The translations under genes were made by a program, and so were the position numbers. This document shows positions 15,811-24,278 of a DNA stretch of 49,240 nucleotides, in pieces (position 1 is the first letter of the stretch; each line of letters starts with the position of its first letter). The DNA is from Candidatus Binatia bacterium (lineage in GTDB: Bacteria; Desulfobacterota; Binatia; Bin18), in assembly GCA_022824615.1 (NCBI GenBank), contig JAJDZM010000052.1, forward strand, positions 1 to 49,240, in the 5' to 3' direction. The notes beneath the pieces are model-generated. The model saw only the letters and a program-made list of their open reading frames with translations. It did no database searches and was not told the origin of the DNA.

Positions 15811-16778
15811 TGACAACGTCGCCCTCAGATTCAGCCTTTCCGTCTCCACCTGACTACGCGCCGTTCAAGGCCGAACCGTTTCGGCTCTCAATGGGGCTCA
15901 TGCCGCTCGAGCTCAAAGACTGGATCGAGCCCGATGTCCAGTGCGCCGTTGAGCTCAAAGAGAAAGAACGCCTCCTCACCGAACGGCACGCTGAAGTCTT
16001 TGCCGCCCTGCCCGAAGCGGCTTCAGGTTCGGCTGAAACCCTGGCCCTGCTGGTTGAGCATCTCCCCAGCCGATTTCCAGAATTGTACAAGAAAAGCGGA
16101 GATCGGTTCGACAATCTTGCCACTGGCCAGCAGTGGGGGATTCACAACACGCCTTTACATCCACTCGATCTGGCCGGACGACTTGTCCAGGAAGATCTGT
16201 GTCTCATGCAGTGGCAGGCGCACACCCAGGTCTACCATCTCGTCGGAGCATCGCTATGCTTCCCTACGCGCTGGCGTTTAGCGGACAAAATCGGCAAGCC
16301 ACTCAACACGATTCATGCGCCGATTCCCGGCTATGCAGACCAGCTTGCCACCACCATGGACAAGTTTTTTGGCCGGCTGAAAGTCGAGAAGCCCGTCTGG
16401 CGGCTCAACTGGGCACTGATGGACGACCCGACCCTTTTTCAGCCGACCAGGAGCAGTCGAAAACGTGCTGACATCACGCCGGAGAATGCCGGAGACAGTA
16501 TCTGGCTGCGCATCGAACGCCAGACCCTCCGCCGTCTGCCGTATACCCGCGATATTCTGTTCACCATCCGCGTCTACGTCAGACCACTCGCTCACCTCGC
16601 CAGCCAGCCAGACCACGCCGCCCGGCTTGCCGCGGCCCTGCGCGCCCTCCCCCAGCCCGTCCGGCGCTACAAAAACCTGCCGCCGTTTCTTGACGCAAGC
16701 CTGGCCTGGTTGGATCGAGCCGCGGCGAGAAGCGGAGGAAAGGCAACGCCTACGAGCGATGCACCCCTGTCTGAATAG
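15810..16778 (+). CDS. Heme-dependent oxidative N-demethylase-family protein (DUF3445)
   Basis: A 322-residue protein of the DUF3445/HODM family, whose studied members are heme enzymes that oxidatively N-demethylate amines such as dimethylamine. Family landmarks: LMPLELKDWIEPD at the start, LVQEDLCLMQW, then SLCFPTRWRLADKIGKPLNT followed by HAPIPGYADQL, WRLNWALMDDP and LRIERQTLRRLPYTRDILFT near the end. The ATG overlaps the MATE stop. The flavin/ferredoxin reductase partners often needed are not adjacent. Family call is strong; substrate unknown. Confidence 0.85.
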   Translation: MTTSPSDSAFPSPPDYAPFKAEPFRLSMGLMPLELKDWIEPDVQCAVELKEKERLLTERHAEVFAALPEAASGSAETLALLVEHLPSRFPELYKKSGDRFDNLATGQQWGIHNTPLHPLDLAGRLVQEDLCLMQWQAHTQVYHLVGASLCFPTRWRLADKIGKPLNTIHAPIPGYADQLATTMDKFFGRLKVEKPVWRLNWALMDDPTLFQPTRSSRKRADITPENAGDSIWLRIERQTLRRLPYTRDILFTIRVYVRPLAHLASQPDHAARLAAALRALPQPVRRYKNLPPFLDASLAWLDRAAARSGGKATPTSDAPLSE

Positions 16779-16831
16779 ACCTTCTCCCTCCGGGGCTTTT
16801 TCTTCCTCGCCGCTCACAGTAAAAGAGAGGC

Positions 16832-17323
16832 ATGAAAGATTTAACACTCTTGGGACGGACGGTTGGCGAGTTGCTCAAGACGCATCGCCACACGATTGCG
16901 GTAGCCGAGTCTTCAGCCGGCGGTTTGATCTCGGCGGCTCTCCTGACCGTGCCTGGGGCGTCGGCGTATTTTCTGGGCGGCGGGGTGATCTATACCCATG
17001 AGGCGCGGCGGTCCCTGCTGGCCATGCCCGATGAAGCGCTTGAGGGTGTTCGAGCCAGCACCGAGGAATATGCGCTGCGTCTTGCCCGTCAGGTGCGGGA
17101 GCGTTTTGAGACCGCCTGGGGGCTGAGTGAAACCGGCGCAACCGGACCAACCGGCAACCGCTACGGTGATGCGGCCGGGCATGCATGCTTTGCTATCGTC
17201 GGACCGGTTGAAGACACATTGACCTTAGAGACCGGCAGCCCGGATCGAGAAGCAAATATGTGGACATTCACCCAGACCGCTCTTGATTTGTTAGCGCAGT
17301 CCATTCAAAAAAGCACCGCGTGA
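16832..17323 (+). CDS. CinA C-terminal domain protein (PncC-type nicotinamide-nucleotide amidohydrolase)
   Basis: A stand-alone 163-residue CinA C-terminal domain, which in characterised members hydrolyses NMN to nicotinate mononucleotide and ammonia for pyridine nucleotide recycling. The typical active-site start is visible (HTIAVAESSAGGLISAAL), followed by SAYFLGGGVIYTHEARR and the GATGPTGNRYGDAAGHACFA loop. The separate N-terminal CinA domain is encoded at 47202-47975, so the two halves are split in this genome. It lies 53 nt behind the N-demethylase gene and 10 nt before the next gene, consistent with an operon. Confidence 0.9.
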   Translation: MKDLTLLGRTVGELLKTHRHTIAVAESSAGGLISAALLTVPGASAYFLGGGVIYTHEARRSLLAMPDEALEGVRASTEEYALRLARQVRERFETAWGLSETGATGPTGNRYGDAAGHACFAIVGPVEDTLTLETGSPDREANMWTFTQTALDLLAQSIQKSTA

Positions 17324-17333
17324 GGAGATTTCC

Positions 17334-17807
17334 ATGTCGTGTCGTATGCTCAAAGCACTGAAAACAGCACTCTTCCTCATCTGTTGCCTGAGCCTGCTGC
17401 CCACCCCTTCGGTCTGGGCACAGGGCGGAGTCGGCGTGGGCGGCGACCGGCCCTCGGCCAAGACCCGGCGCTTTCCTTTCAAAGTGGTGGTGACCGGCTT
17501 TCTCAATACCGACCCGGCCCCCGATGCCTTGGCGGTCATCCAGCTTGGAGTGACCGGCTATCGGGGCGATTTCCAACTCGAGGTCACGAATGTCACCGCG
17601 CCCAACTCGCCCCAGCTCACCCCACGGCAGATTTTCCTGCACCGGGCCGGCAAGAGAAAGGCCGACCTCGATGTGACCGGCCCCCGTGACACGCTCGCAA
17701 AAATCGCCCAGGCCCAGCCCGGCACCCCGCTTGAACTCACCGGCTGGTACGCCCAGCGTGACGGCGAGTTTCGACTCGAAAACGTTCGCATCGTCGGCTT
17801 TGAGTAG
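17334..17807 (+). CDS. Secreted/periplasmic protein of unknown function
   Basis: A 157-residue protein with a classical signal peptide: Lys-containing start, hydrophobic core (TALFLICCLSLLPTPS) and a VWA-Gln cleavage site near residue 30. After a Gly-rich stretch (QGGVGVGGDR) the mature part is predicted to be mostly beta, with FPFKVVVTGFLN, AVIQLGVTGYRGDFQLEVTN and ending ENVRIVGFE, rather like a small OB- or Ig-like sandwich. I do not recognise a family. It is last in the MATE-to-here operon and converges with the GST-like gene across a hairpin terminator. Confidence 0.65.
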   Translation: MSCRMLKALKTALFLICCLSLLPTPSVWAQGGVGVGGDRPSAKTRRFPFKVVVTGFLNTDPAPDALAVIQLGVTGYRGDFQLEVTNVTAPNSPQLTPRQIFLHRAGKRKADLDVTGPRDTLAKIAQAQPGTPLELTGWYAQRDGEFRLENVRIVGFE

Positions 17808-17837
17808 TCGGGTGCAGATAGTAAATGGCGCCATGCC

Positions 17838-17867
17838 GTTCCAGAGCACTGCCTGTCCTTCTGGAAC
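17838..17867. terminator. Hairpin between convergent genes, possible bidirectional terminator
   Basis: GTTCCAGA (17838-17845) and TCTGGAAC (17860-17867) form a perfect 8-bp inverted repeat with a 14-nt loop, in the 64-nt gap between the converging gene ends at 17807 and 17872. There is no strong U-tract on either side, so termination strength is uncertain. Confidence 0.4.
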
Positions 17868-17871
17868 CGAC

Positions 17872-18651
17872 CTATAGATCAATCGGCAGCTCCAGGTATC
17901 CGTGATAGATGAAGTCGCGGTGTTCGAGCAGTATCGGCTTCACCGCGGCTTGTACCACCGGGTCGGTGTTGATGTACATGGCCCGAAGAGAGGCCGGCAT
18001 CGGGCAGAGTTCGTGCGGCAGCGGCTGGATGAGCGCGGCAAACGTGGCCCAATAAATGTCGAGGGCGGACAACTGATTGCCGATAAAAAACCGACTGCCC
18101 TTGTTCTGCTGCTGTTCCAGGCGGGAGCCGAGCGTTGTCACAATGTTGGCTACCCGGGTCGGTGCGGCCTCGGCTTCTTCACGATTATAGCCGTATTTAT
18201 TCCCCATATGCGAGGCAAAGGCCCGCGCCGATTCGTCCGCACCCGAGTCGGTCAGGACCGTGTGGAGCAGCATCAGACGTTTGGACCAGCCATAGCCATG
18301 CTCGCCGCACAGCTCGTTGCAATAGCCGAACATCAGCATCCGCTCCTCGATATCGTCCGGTATCAAAGCCGGCGTCGGCTCAAGGCGCTCGGCCAGAAAG
18401 AGCTGCTCTATCCAGGTTGAGCGCGGCGGTTCATCGTTCCAGATCGCAACCGGGGCCGTCGCCTGTGCGGTCCATTCGGTCAGTTCCGTGTTGGGACCGC
18501 CGAGTTCCTGACGGACGCGCACATAGGGAATTTTTTTAACGTACAAAATACCTTTAGCAGCCTCGCTCCACGGACCCGGTACGCCGAGCGTCAGCACGAG
18601 TCGCAGTCCTGACAGTTTTCTGGCCTCTGCAACCTCAACAAATTCACCCAT
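17872..18651 (-). CDS. Glutathione S-transferase-like protein
   Basis: A 259-residue protein with a thioredoxin-like N-terminal domain (GPWSEAAKGILYVKKIPYVR, residues about 28-47, and the cis-Pro region ATAPVAIW) and a helical C-terminal domain (about 105-259), the GST layout. The ATG at 18651 is chosen because AGGAGG precedes it by 6 nt; the frame is open for 12 more codons upstream. A promoter-like TATAAT with an overlapping inverted repeat lies at 18731-18765. It is next to a di-iron ferritin-like gene in the same direction, but that gene ends at a terminator, so they are separate units. Confidence 0.8.
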   Translation of the reverse strand: MGEFVEVAEARKLSGLRLVLTLGVPGPWSEAAKGILYVKKIPYVRVRQELGGPNTELTEWTAQATAPVAIWNDEPPRSTWIEQLFLAERLEPTPALIPDDIEERMLMFGYCNELCGEHGYGWSKRLMLLHTVLTDSGADESARAFASHMGNKYGYNREEAEAAPTRVANIVTTLGSRLEQQQNKGSRFFIGNQLSALDIYWATFAALIQPLPHELCPMPASLRAMYINTDPVVQAAVKPILLEHRDFIYHGYLELPIDL

Positions 18652-18730
18652 GATTTCCCTCCTTATTACCTGTGTGAGAAGCGCCAACGATCAGCCCGCC
18701 ATGTATCTGGACCGTCCGTCGTCACGCCTG

Positions 18731-18765
18731 ATTATACTATACGAGCGGGGGGAGTATACCGCTCG
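18731..18765 (-). promoter_or_regulatory. Predicted promoter with overlapping inverted-repeat operator, GST-like gene
   Basis: On the minus strand a perfect TATAAT (18736-18731) lies about 80 nt upstream of the start codon at 18651. The -35 area is covered by a perfect inverted repeat, CGAGCGG (18742-18748) and CCGCTCG (18759-18765) with 10 nt between, and no good -35 box. An operator covering the -35 region would suit repression or activation by a dimeric regulator; no regulator gene is adjacent. The rest of 18652-18897 holds only the terminator at 18822-18850. Confidence 0.4.
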
Positions 18766-18821
18766 CCTACCGGGGAACAGGCCAGGGATGAGAGCCGCAG
18801 GGTTGAGGAGGATTCAAGAAC

Positions 18822-18850
18822 AAAAAAGCAGGACGCCGAAGCATCCTGCT
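18822..18850 (-). terminator. Rho-independent terminator of the ferritin-like gene
   Basis: Minus-strand RNA folds as AGCAGGAUGC, UUCG tetraloop, GCGUCCUGCU (10-bp stem with one U-G pair), followed by a run of U. It lies 48 nt after the stop codon at 18898. This is a textbook intrinsic terminator. Confidence 0.9.
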
Positions 18851-18897
18851 GAAGGGAGAGGGGCCAAGTTTGAAACCCTGTCCCTCTACGTCCGCCC

Positions 18898-19893
18898 TTA
18901 CGCGGCTGCCTGTTCCCGTTGCTGTGCCTGTGGAGCGGTAATGCCCATGGTCCCGAGCTTCTTGATCGCCCGCTCACTCAGTAGGCCGACTTTCTCCATG
19001 TTGCTCCACAGGGCGGCATGAAAATCTTTCTTAAAGAACGTCCGAAACGCCACATATTCGTTCTTTTTGGCAACTTCGTGGCGCATGGTGCGGATGTCTT
19101 CTATCTCGGCCTGGGTAAAGCCGACGGCTTCGTAGGCTTCTCGCGGAAACTGTCCCTGCAGGAGTCCGGCGGCGGCTTCGCAGGCAAACTCTTCGACTTC
19201 TTCGAGCTCCTGCTCGGACAATTCCTGTATCTGGTCGGGCAGACTCAGCATCCCGAAACCCATGTGGCGAGATTCGTCAGCAAGGATGCGGCGGCAGATT
19301 TGGCTGATTAACGGGTCCGGACTGTGGTCGGCCAGCATGCGAAACAACGACACCGCCAGGGTTTCCGCCACGAGTTGGGTTCCCACGGTCTTGAGATACC
19401 ACTGTGGCATGGCCAGGACGTGGTCGAACAGATTCTTGAGGTTGGCGGTCAGCGGATATGTCACCCCGACCTTGTCGTACAGGTAGCGGGCCAGCACCTC
19501 TGAGTGCCGCGCTTCATCGGCGACCTGGGTCGCCATAAAAAACTTCGAGTCGATACCCGGAACGACGTTGGCAATCTGACCACAGACCATCAGGGCGAAT
19601 TGCTCACCATACATGAGTTGGCTGATTCGCCAGGCGGAGAAGTGCCTATTCAGGTCGAGTCGATGCTTGTCGTCCAGCTTGTCCCAGTATTGTGTGCCGT
19701 AAATATCAATCAACCCATCGGGCAAAATGCCACAGTCCGGGTCGCCCCCGGCGTCCCAGTCAATATCCGTCGAAGCGTTCCACTGGTCGCGTTTCGCCTT
19801 CTCATACAGGCGGCGCATGTCCTGGTCCTGGACATCAAGCAGTTGGGTAAAAATTGCATCGGAGGTGGCCTTCACGGTATGCGTCTGTGACAT
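18898..19893 (-). CDS. Di-iron ferritin-like oxidase/oxygenase
   Basis: A 331-residue all-helical protein with two EX2H motifs, ADEARHSEVL (about 127-136) and ADESRHMGFG (about 207-216), and single glutamates one helix before each (MYGEQFAL and LVAETLAV). This gives the six-ligand carboxylate-bridged di-iron site seen in R2-like and AurF-type N-oxygenase proteins. It probably activates O2 to oxidise an unknown substrate or itself. It is not a TmoA-type hydroxylase: there is no gamma/beta partner nearby. The start at 19893 has AAGGAG about 8 nt upstream; a UUCG terminator follows the stop. Fold is firm, reaction unknown. Confidence 0.78.
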   Translation of the reverse strand: MSQTHTVKATSDAIFTQLLDVQDQDMRRLYEKAKRDQWNASTDIDWDAGGDPDCGILPDGLIDIYGTQYWDKLDDKHRLDLNRHFSAWRISQLMYGEQFALMVCGQIANVVPGIDSKFFMATQVADEARHSEVLARYLYDKVGVTYPLTANLKNLFDHVLAMPQWYLKTVGTQLVAETLAVSLFRMLADHSPDPLISQICRRILADESRHMGFGMLSLPDQIQELSEQELEEVEEFACEAAAGLLQGQFPREAYEAVGFTQAEIEDIRTMRHEVAKKNEYVAFRTFFKKDFHAALWSNMEKVGLLSERAIKKLGTMGITAPQAQQREQAAA

Positions 19894-20001
19894 CAGACAC
19901 TCCTTTTCTGGTATTTACTCGATAGTTCATTATTGGAACATGCACGTTCACTCCTAGCCTGATACCCCCATCCATGTCAACCTGCCCGGACAACACATAT
20001 A

Positions 20002-20889
20002 TCAGGACTCCCGTTTCAGCGCTCCACATTGGCCGAGCGCCTCAAGCACTTGACGTAGCGTCCATTCGTGTTCTCCATACTCCGGGAATCGGTCGGTCAG
20101 GTTGAGCCGGCCAAGCTCTGCCAGGGTCTGCTGAGTCCCGCGCGCCATGACCGCGGAAGAGCGTAAGTGTTCCAGCGTTTCGGCCAGCTCACGCATTTCT
20201 TCAGCCCGCCGGGCGGCATGAAAGGGATAGGTCGGCACGAGCCATTCCAGCGACTGCATGATTCCTGGAAACAACTCGGTGTAACAGGCGAGTAAATCAT
20301 CCAGGAAATCATATTCCTGCGCGGCCACCGTCAGTTCACTCAGCACGGCAACCAGGCCCTTATTGAGCCCGGAGAACAACATCTTAAAGGCCGAGGCTTG
20401 GCCAATGGCGTCCCCTAAGGGATGCAGGCGGAGCGATTGCCCGAGAGCCACCTCAAACTCCCGGACGTGCGGACCGCTGACATACACGGTGCAGCGGCCC
20501 CGTACATCCCGAGCCGGACCGATGATGCAGGCATCGAGAAAGTCACAGCCCGCGGCCCGAATGGTCTCACCGACCTGGCTAACAGTCATGGGAGAGACGG
20601 CATTCGCGTCAACGAATAGCGGCCTCCGGTTCGCCTGCTGCACGGCTTGGGCAAAATCGCGTGAGACTGTTTGGGCGGCCGTTGGGGGAATAATTGAGAG
20701 GACGATGTCCGCCTGTTCGACGACCGCCAGCAGAGAATCGAGCTCGGTTATTCCGGCCTGGGTACTAAGCTGTCGCGTGCGCTTGCTCCGCCCGACCAGC
20801 GTCGTCACAACGGCAAAGCCGTCTTCTTTCAGCACGCGGCCCACATTATGGCCCATATCGCCGGGGTATAGGATGCCTATTGCTTGCAT
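20002..20889 (-). CDS. NAD(P)-binding 6-phosphogluconate-dehydrogenase-like protein with DUF1932 C-terminus
   Basis: A 295-residue member of the beta-hydroxyacid dehydrogenase group. The Rossmann start is degenerate but clear (IGILYPGDMGHNVGRVL), followed by ADIVLSIIPP and VDANAVSP, the usual NAD-site strands. FLDACIIGP precedes the all-helical C-terminal DUF1932 domain, with its family-typical KMLFSGLNKGLVAVLSEL stretch containing the catalytic-position lysine. The ATG at 20889 is chosen because GGAGAGAG stands just upstream. Substrate is unknown; it stands alone and is divergent from the DUF2939 gene. Confidence 0.82.
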   Translation of the reverse strand: MQAIGILYPGDMGHNVGRVLKEDGFAVVTTLVGRSKRTRQLSTQAGITELDSLLAVVEQADIVLSIIPPTAAQTVSRDFAQAVQQANRRPLFVDANAVSPMTVSQVGETIRAAGCDFLDACIIGPARDVRGRCTVYVSGPHVREFEVALGQSLRLHPLGDAIGQASAFKMLFSGLNKGLVAVLSELTVAAQEYDFLDDLLACYTELFPGIMQSLEWLVPTYPFHAARRAEEMRELAETLEHLRSSAVMARGTQQTLAELGRLNLTDRFPEYGEHEWTLRQVLEALGQCGALKRES

Positions 20890-20988
20890 CGCGTCTCTCT
20901 CCATTAAGCTGCTCAACAGCGATCACCCCTGCATACCAGAGTCCGGCTTCATCCGCATCCTACATTTCGCATCTGATATTCCTGCCGT

Positions 20989-21546
20989 ATGATGGGACGC
21001 ATGAAAAGCCTCCGCACAATCGTACTATGTCTCCTCCTCGGGCTGGGTGGCGTCTACGCCTGGATGCAGACCCCCTCCTATTCGGTCTATCACATCCAGC
21101 AGGCGCTCAAGACGCGCAACTATGAGACTTTTACGCAGTATGTCGATATCGACAGTGTGGTCAGTTACGCCCTGGAGGATTTGGGGCAGAGTGTGCCGGA
21201 TATCCCGCAACCGCAGGACACGCCGCCGGACTCCCTCGCCGGGCTCCTGCACAGAGGACTCAAGAGTCTGACCCGGGATGTCCAGGACCTCGCCAAGGCG
21301 GGAGTGACGTTTGCCGTACAGCAAGCCTTTCATAATTCAGACCTGACGCTTCCGCAGATCCCGACTGTTGCCCTCATCGGAACGGTAATCGGTGGGGAGA
21401 CTCGGGAAGACATCCGCTATTTTTCCGTTCCACTCGACAGCGGTGAAGAGATTGAGATCGGGCTCCGCTCTACCCCAGAAGGTCGGTGGCAGGTCGTCCG
21501 GGTCACCAATGTTCAGACACTGATGAAGGCGGTATTCGGGGAGTGA
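20989..21546 (+). CDS. DUF2939-like membrane-anchored protein
   Basis: A 185-residue protein with one N-terminal hydrophobic segment (TIVLCLLLGLGGVYAW) that acts as signal anchor, then SVYHIQQALKTRNYETFTQY and VDIDSVV, the recognisable start of the DUF2939 domain, whose function is unknown. A second start (ATG at 21001) directly before the hydrophobic segment is equally possible. The C-terminal part is a small alpha/beta fold ending in a helix. The histone-deacetylase-like gene begins 2 nt after the stop, so the two are co-translated. Confidence 0.7.
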   Translation: MMGRMKSLRTIVLCLLLGLGGVYAWMQTPSYSVYHIQQALKTRNYETFTQYVDIDSVVSYALEDLGQSVPDIPQPQDTPPDSLAGLLHRGLKSLTRDVQDLAKAGVTFAVQQAFHNSDLTLPQIPTVALIGTVIGGETREDIRYFSVPLDSGEEIEIGLRSTPEGRWQVVRVTNVQTLMKAVFGE

Positions 21547-21548
21547 GG

Positions 21549-22466
21549 ATGCAAGCCTTTACCTCCGCCCGTTATACCGCGCCCATGGGAAATCACTCCT
21601 ATCCCATGGACAAGTATCGCCTGGTCCCGGAACGGCTACTGGCCGAGAGCATCCTCACGCCGGAGGAAATCGTTGAGCCGCAGCCGATAGCCCTTGCAGA
21701 TATTCTTCGCGTACATACGCCGGAGTATGTCCACGCCTTTCTGAATGGGACGCTGGAGCGCAAGGCATTGCTCCGCCTCGGCCTGCCCTGGTCTCGGCAA
21801 CTTGTCCAGCGCGCGTTTGTCGTGATCGGTGGAACGCTGGGGGCTGCTCGGGCCGCACTGAGGGACGGGATTGCCGCCAATCTGGCTGGGGGTACCCACC
21901 ATGCCTTCGCCGACCACGGCGAAGGCTACTGTATTTTTAATGATTTGGTCATTGTCCTGAGGCTGCTGCGGGCAGAGGGCCGTATCGGGCGTGCCCTCGT
22001 TCTCGATCTTGACGTGCATCAGGGGAACGGTACGGCTACGTTGTGTCAGACCGACCCGGATACCTTCACCTTTTCCATGCATGCGGCCAATAACTACCCC
22101 GCCCACAAAGAACACAGCTCGTGGGATATCGCCCTGCCGGACGGCACGACGGACGAACCCTACCTCTGTAGGCTGGAGGAGAGCCTGCCCGTACTCCTCG
22201 AACGAGCCCGGCCGGACCTGATTCTGTATCAGGCCGGCGTGGATGTGCTCCAGGGCGACCGGTTTGGAAAAATGGCGCTATCGATGGCCGGGGTCGGGGA
22301 GCGGGACCGGATAACGTGCGACTTCGCCCGGCGGGCGGGAATCCCCCTTGCGGTGACCTTAGGCGGCGGCTACGCGCGGGATATTAACAGGATTGTGGCT
22401 GCCCATTGCCAGACGATAAGAGCGACACAGACTACAGGTCGCTATCTCGACGAGAGTGCCGGGTGA
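21549..22466 (+). CDS. Histone deacetylase / acetoin-utilisation-family deacetylase
   Basis: A 305-residue metal-dependent deacetylase of the arginase-deacetylase fold, close in character to the bacterial class IV-like group. Active-site signatures: RVHTPEYVHAF, GGTHHAFADHGEGYCIFND with the two catalytic histidines, LDLDVHQGNGTA carrying the zinc-binding Asp and His, YQAGVDVLQGDRFG carrying the second Asp, and LGGGYARD. Bacterial members deacetylate polyamines or small acetylated metabolites; the substrate here is unknown. The ATG at 21549 follows the DUF2939 stop by 2 nt with GGAGTGAGG before it. Confidence 0.9.
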   Translation: MQAFTSARYTAPMGNHSYPMDKYRLVPERLLAESILTPEEIVEPQPIALADILRVHTPEYVHAFLNGTLERKALLRLGLPWSRQLVQRAFVVIGGTLGAARAALRDGIAANLAGGTHHAFADHGEGYCIFNDLVIVLRLLRAEGRIGRALVLDLDVHQGNGTATLCQTDPDTFTFSMHAANNYPAHKEHSSWDIALPDGTTDEPYLCRLEESLPVLLERARPDLILYQAGVDVLQGDRFGKMALSMAGVGERDRITCDFARRAGIPLAVTLGGGYARDINRIVAAHCQTIRATQTTGRYLDESAG

Positions 22467-22542
22467 CTCCCCAAGCCAAGACAGCGAGTGAGATAAATAA
22501 GCCTGCACCAATAGCCAACTGAAACCACTCTAAAACACTCAT
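22432..22542 (-). CDS. 36-residue single-span membrane protein
   Basis: A tiny frame with ATG at 22542 that overlaps the stop of the preceding 80-residue gene as ATGA, a strong sign of translational coupling. The product begins MSVLEWFQLAIGAGLF, continues through one hydrophobic helix and ends in a basic/acidic tail (TRHSRRDSDL), so it is N-out or N-in single-pass. Its 3' end overlaps the 3' end of the convergent deacetylase gene by 35 nt. No family recognised; small size keeps confidence modest. Confidence 0.5.
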   Translation of the reverse strand: MSVLEWFQLAIGAGLFISLAVLAWGVTRHSRRDSDL

Positions 22543-22781
22543 TCTTGCTGCTCCTTCTCTCGCATTTGGCGTAAGAGCCTTCGGACTGTGGTTTCTTGTC
22601 GAAGGACTACTGCAATAAGAATCAGTGTAATGAGGAAGCCGAGTCCTGCCAAGAGGATACGGACAGGAGTAGCTTCTCCTAACAAAAGCCCAAGTGCTCC
22701 TCCCGTTATCGCAATTGCGGTTATCCACAGCAGTCGTAGCAACTCAGTCTCGTGCTTAATCTGCTCTCTGAGGGATTCCAC
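22539..22781 (-). CDS. Small two-span membrane protein of unknown function
   Basis: An 80-residue protein: a charged N-terminal helix (MESLREQIKHETELLRLL), two hydrophobic segments (about 19-36 and 43-62), and a very charged C-terminal helix (RQETTVRRLLRQMREKEQQE), so both ends should be cytoplasmic. It starts 10 nt after the stop of the 487-residue gene and overlaps the 36-residue gene at its end. The DNA here (about 22470-22790) is AT-richer than neighbours. No family recognised. Confidence 0.6.
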   Translation of the reverse strand: MESLREQIKHETELLRLLWITAIAITGGALGLLLGEATPVRILLAGLGFLITLILIAVVLRQETTVRRLLRQMREKEQQE

Positions 22782-22791
22782 AATGAATCCT

Positions 22792-24255
22792 TTACCCCAC
22801 CAGCGGCAGCTCTTCCCCCTGCGCCAAGCCCGTCAGAAACGCCCGTAGTTCGTCATCCGACAACCCTGGCGTATCCGAAGCGGCGAACAGCAGCGCCACA
22901 TTCTGATCAGCCGGCGAGAGACTGGCCAACTGAGCTTGGGCGCGGCTGCGGATCACTGGACCGACCAGCCGCGCCAATTCGGACAGAAAGCGAGAGGCGA
23001 TGAGGATTTTTTCGGCCGCACTGTTGGCCCGGCTCTGCATGTCCTGATGGACCGCAATCATTCCCGCGTGCAAAACGAGTTCAGTGCCACTCAGCGCCCA
23101 CAGTTCCTTATGCACCCTGCCCCACAGGATGGTCAGCTCATCCGTCACCGGCCACAGCGCGGTGTGCAGCAGCGTCGTGCTTTCTGCGGCAATCAGACGA
23201 ACGAGAGCGGCCTTCCAGTCTGGGGAAAGGATGGGATCGCCCCGCAGGGAAGGCTGCACGGGCTGTGGAAAACGTTCGAGAATCTCTCCGTGTTCATCCA
23301 GGATCAGATGATCCTCAAGTGCCTGTCCCAGTATGGTCAGGCTGGCGATATAGCGGCATTGTCCCTCTTCGGTCTGGAGCACACGGAGTCGATGGGCTTC
23401 GGCCACCAGGTCGGCCCGGTAATAGGTATGGCCGTGGTCGTAGACTTTTTCGACTCCGTCGCGCAGTTGCACACAAGTATGCGCCCCCGGATAAAACCGT
23501 TCGTGCGGGGCGGGCCGCCAGTCAACCGCGGTCTCAACCATCGTCATATGCAGAGCGGCCTCTTCGGCCCCCTGGGTGAAACGCTCGCGATTGGCCCCAA
23601 CTTCTCCTCCGCAGATGAAGGACTCCCGCAGAGTAAAAAAGAGCTGATCGCTGGGATACGGTCCGTAGTAGCGGAGCGCCTGTTTTTCCTGGTCCTGCCC
23701 CAAGCGGGCCAGCACGTTCAAGATGGTTGCCCCGCCGCCGGACGGGAGATGCATCGGAGCGTCTAACGGCGGGAGGGTCTCCACATCTTCATACGGGACC
23801 GAGCGGAAGAAGGTGAGCGTCCGATCCATCTCAAAGCCGCCTTCGCCAGCCAACGCTCCGATCACGTCGGACCCACCCCAGCCCAGATGGGACGCTGCAC
23901 CTCGAACGACGCCGAGAAAGTGGCCGTCCATATTGCGCACCTTAAATCGCTGCACCAGACCACCGGCGTCATAGAAAAAAAGTGAGAGTAAACGTCCGTG
24001 GCGATCAAAAGTCCCCAGCCGACGGGGAGCTGAACTCGCGGCAATGGCCGGCAGAAAGAACGTCAGCGTCCCGTGAGCGGAGCATTCCAGGCAAACCTGC
24101 CCGTTCGTATACCAGCGGAAACGGCCCGCCTCGGCGACCGGCTCGGTTGTATTCAACCCGGTCCGAAAGGACGCCAAGCGCTCCGGCTCGACCAGTTCGG
24201 CTTCCAGGGTCTGGAGAGCCAGTTCCAAAACGTCAGCAGGGAGTGGGCTGGTCAT
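22792..24255 (-). CDS. Protein of unknown function beside a Ski2-like helicase
   Basis: A 487-residue protein that I do not recognise. It has no signal peptide or membrane helix. The N-terminal 190 residues look beta-rich (GRFRWYTNGQVCLECSAHGT, FFYDAGGLVQRFKVRNMDGH) and glycine-containing, with GWGGSDVIGALAGEGG; the C-terminal 130 residues are helical (SRANSAAEKILIASRFLSEL, LSDDELRAFLTGL). No nuclease, NTPase or protease motif was seen. It begins 23 nt after the helicase stop and continues within 10 nt into the small membrane proteins, so its role is likely tied to that operon. Confidence 0.7.
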   Translation of the reverse strand: MTSPLPADVLELALQTLEAELVEPERLASFRTGLNTTEPVAEAGRFRWYTNGQVCLECSAHGTLTFFLPAIAASSAPRRLGTFDRHGRLLSLFFYDAGGLVQRFKVRNMDGHFLGVVRGAASHLGWGGSDVIGALAGEGGFEMDRTLTFFRSVPYEDVETLPPLDAPMHLPSGGGATILNVLARLGQDQEKQALRYYGPYPSDQLFFTLRESFICGGEVGANRERFTQGAEEAALHMTMVETAVDWRPAPHERFYPGAHTCVQLRDGVEKVYDHGHTYYRADLVAEAHRLRVLQTEEGQCRYIASLTILGQALEDHLILDEHGEILERFPQPVQPSLRGDPILSPDWKAALVRLIAAESTTLLHTALWPVTDELTILWGRVHKELWALSGTELVLHAGMIAVHQDMQSRANSAAEKILIASRFLSELARLVGPVIRSRAQAQLASLSPADQNVALLFAASDTPGLSDDELRAFLTGLAQGEELPLVG

Positions 24256-24278
24256 ATGTCCGGTTGCTGAGGCGTGTC

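Noticed and set aside
19894..20001. Promoter with perfect TTGACA (minus strand, 19980-19975) for the ferritin-like gene
   Set aside because: No acceptable -10 box at 16-18 nt; left unannotated.
23980..24000. AGAGTAAACGT in the 487-aa gene resembling the element arm
   Set aside because: No matching second arm at the right distance; ordinary codons for Leu-Leu-Ser-Leu.
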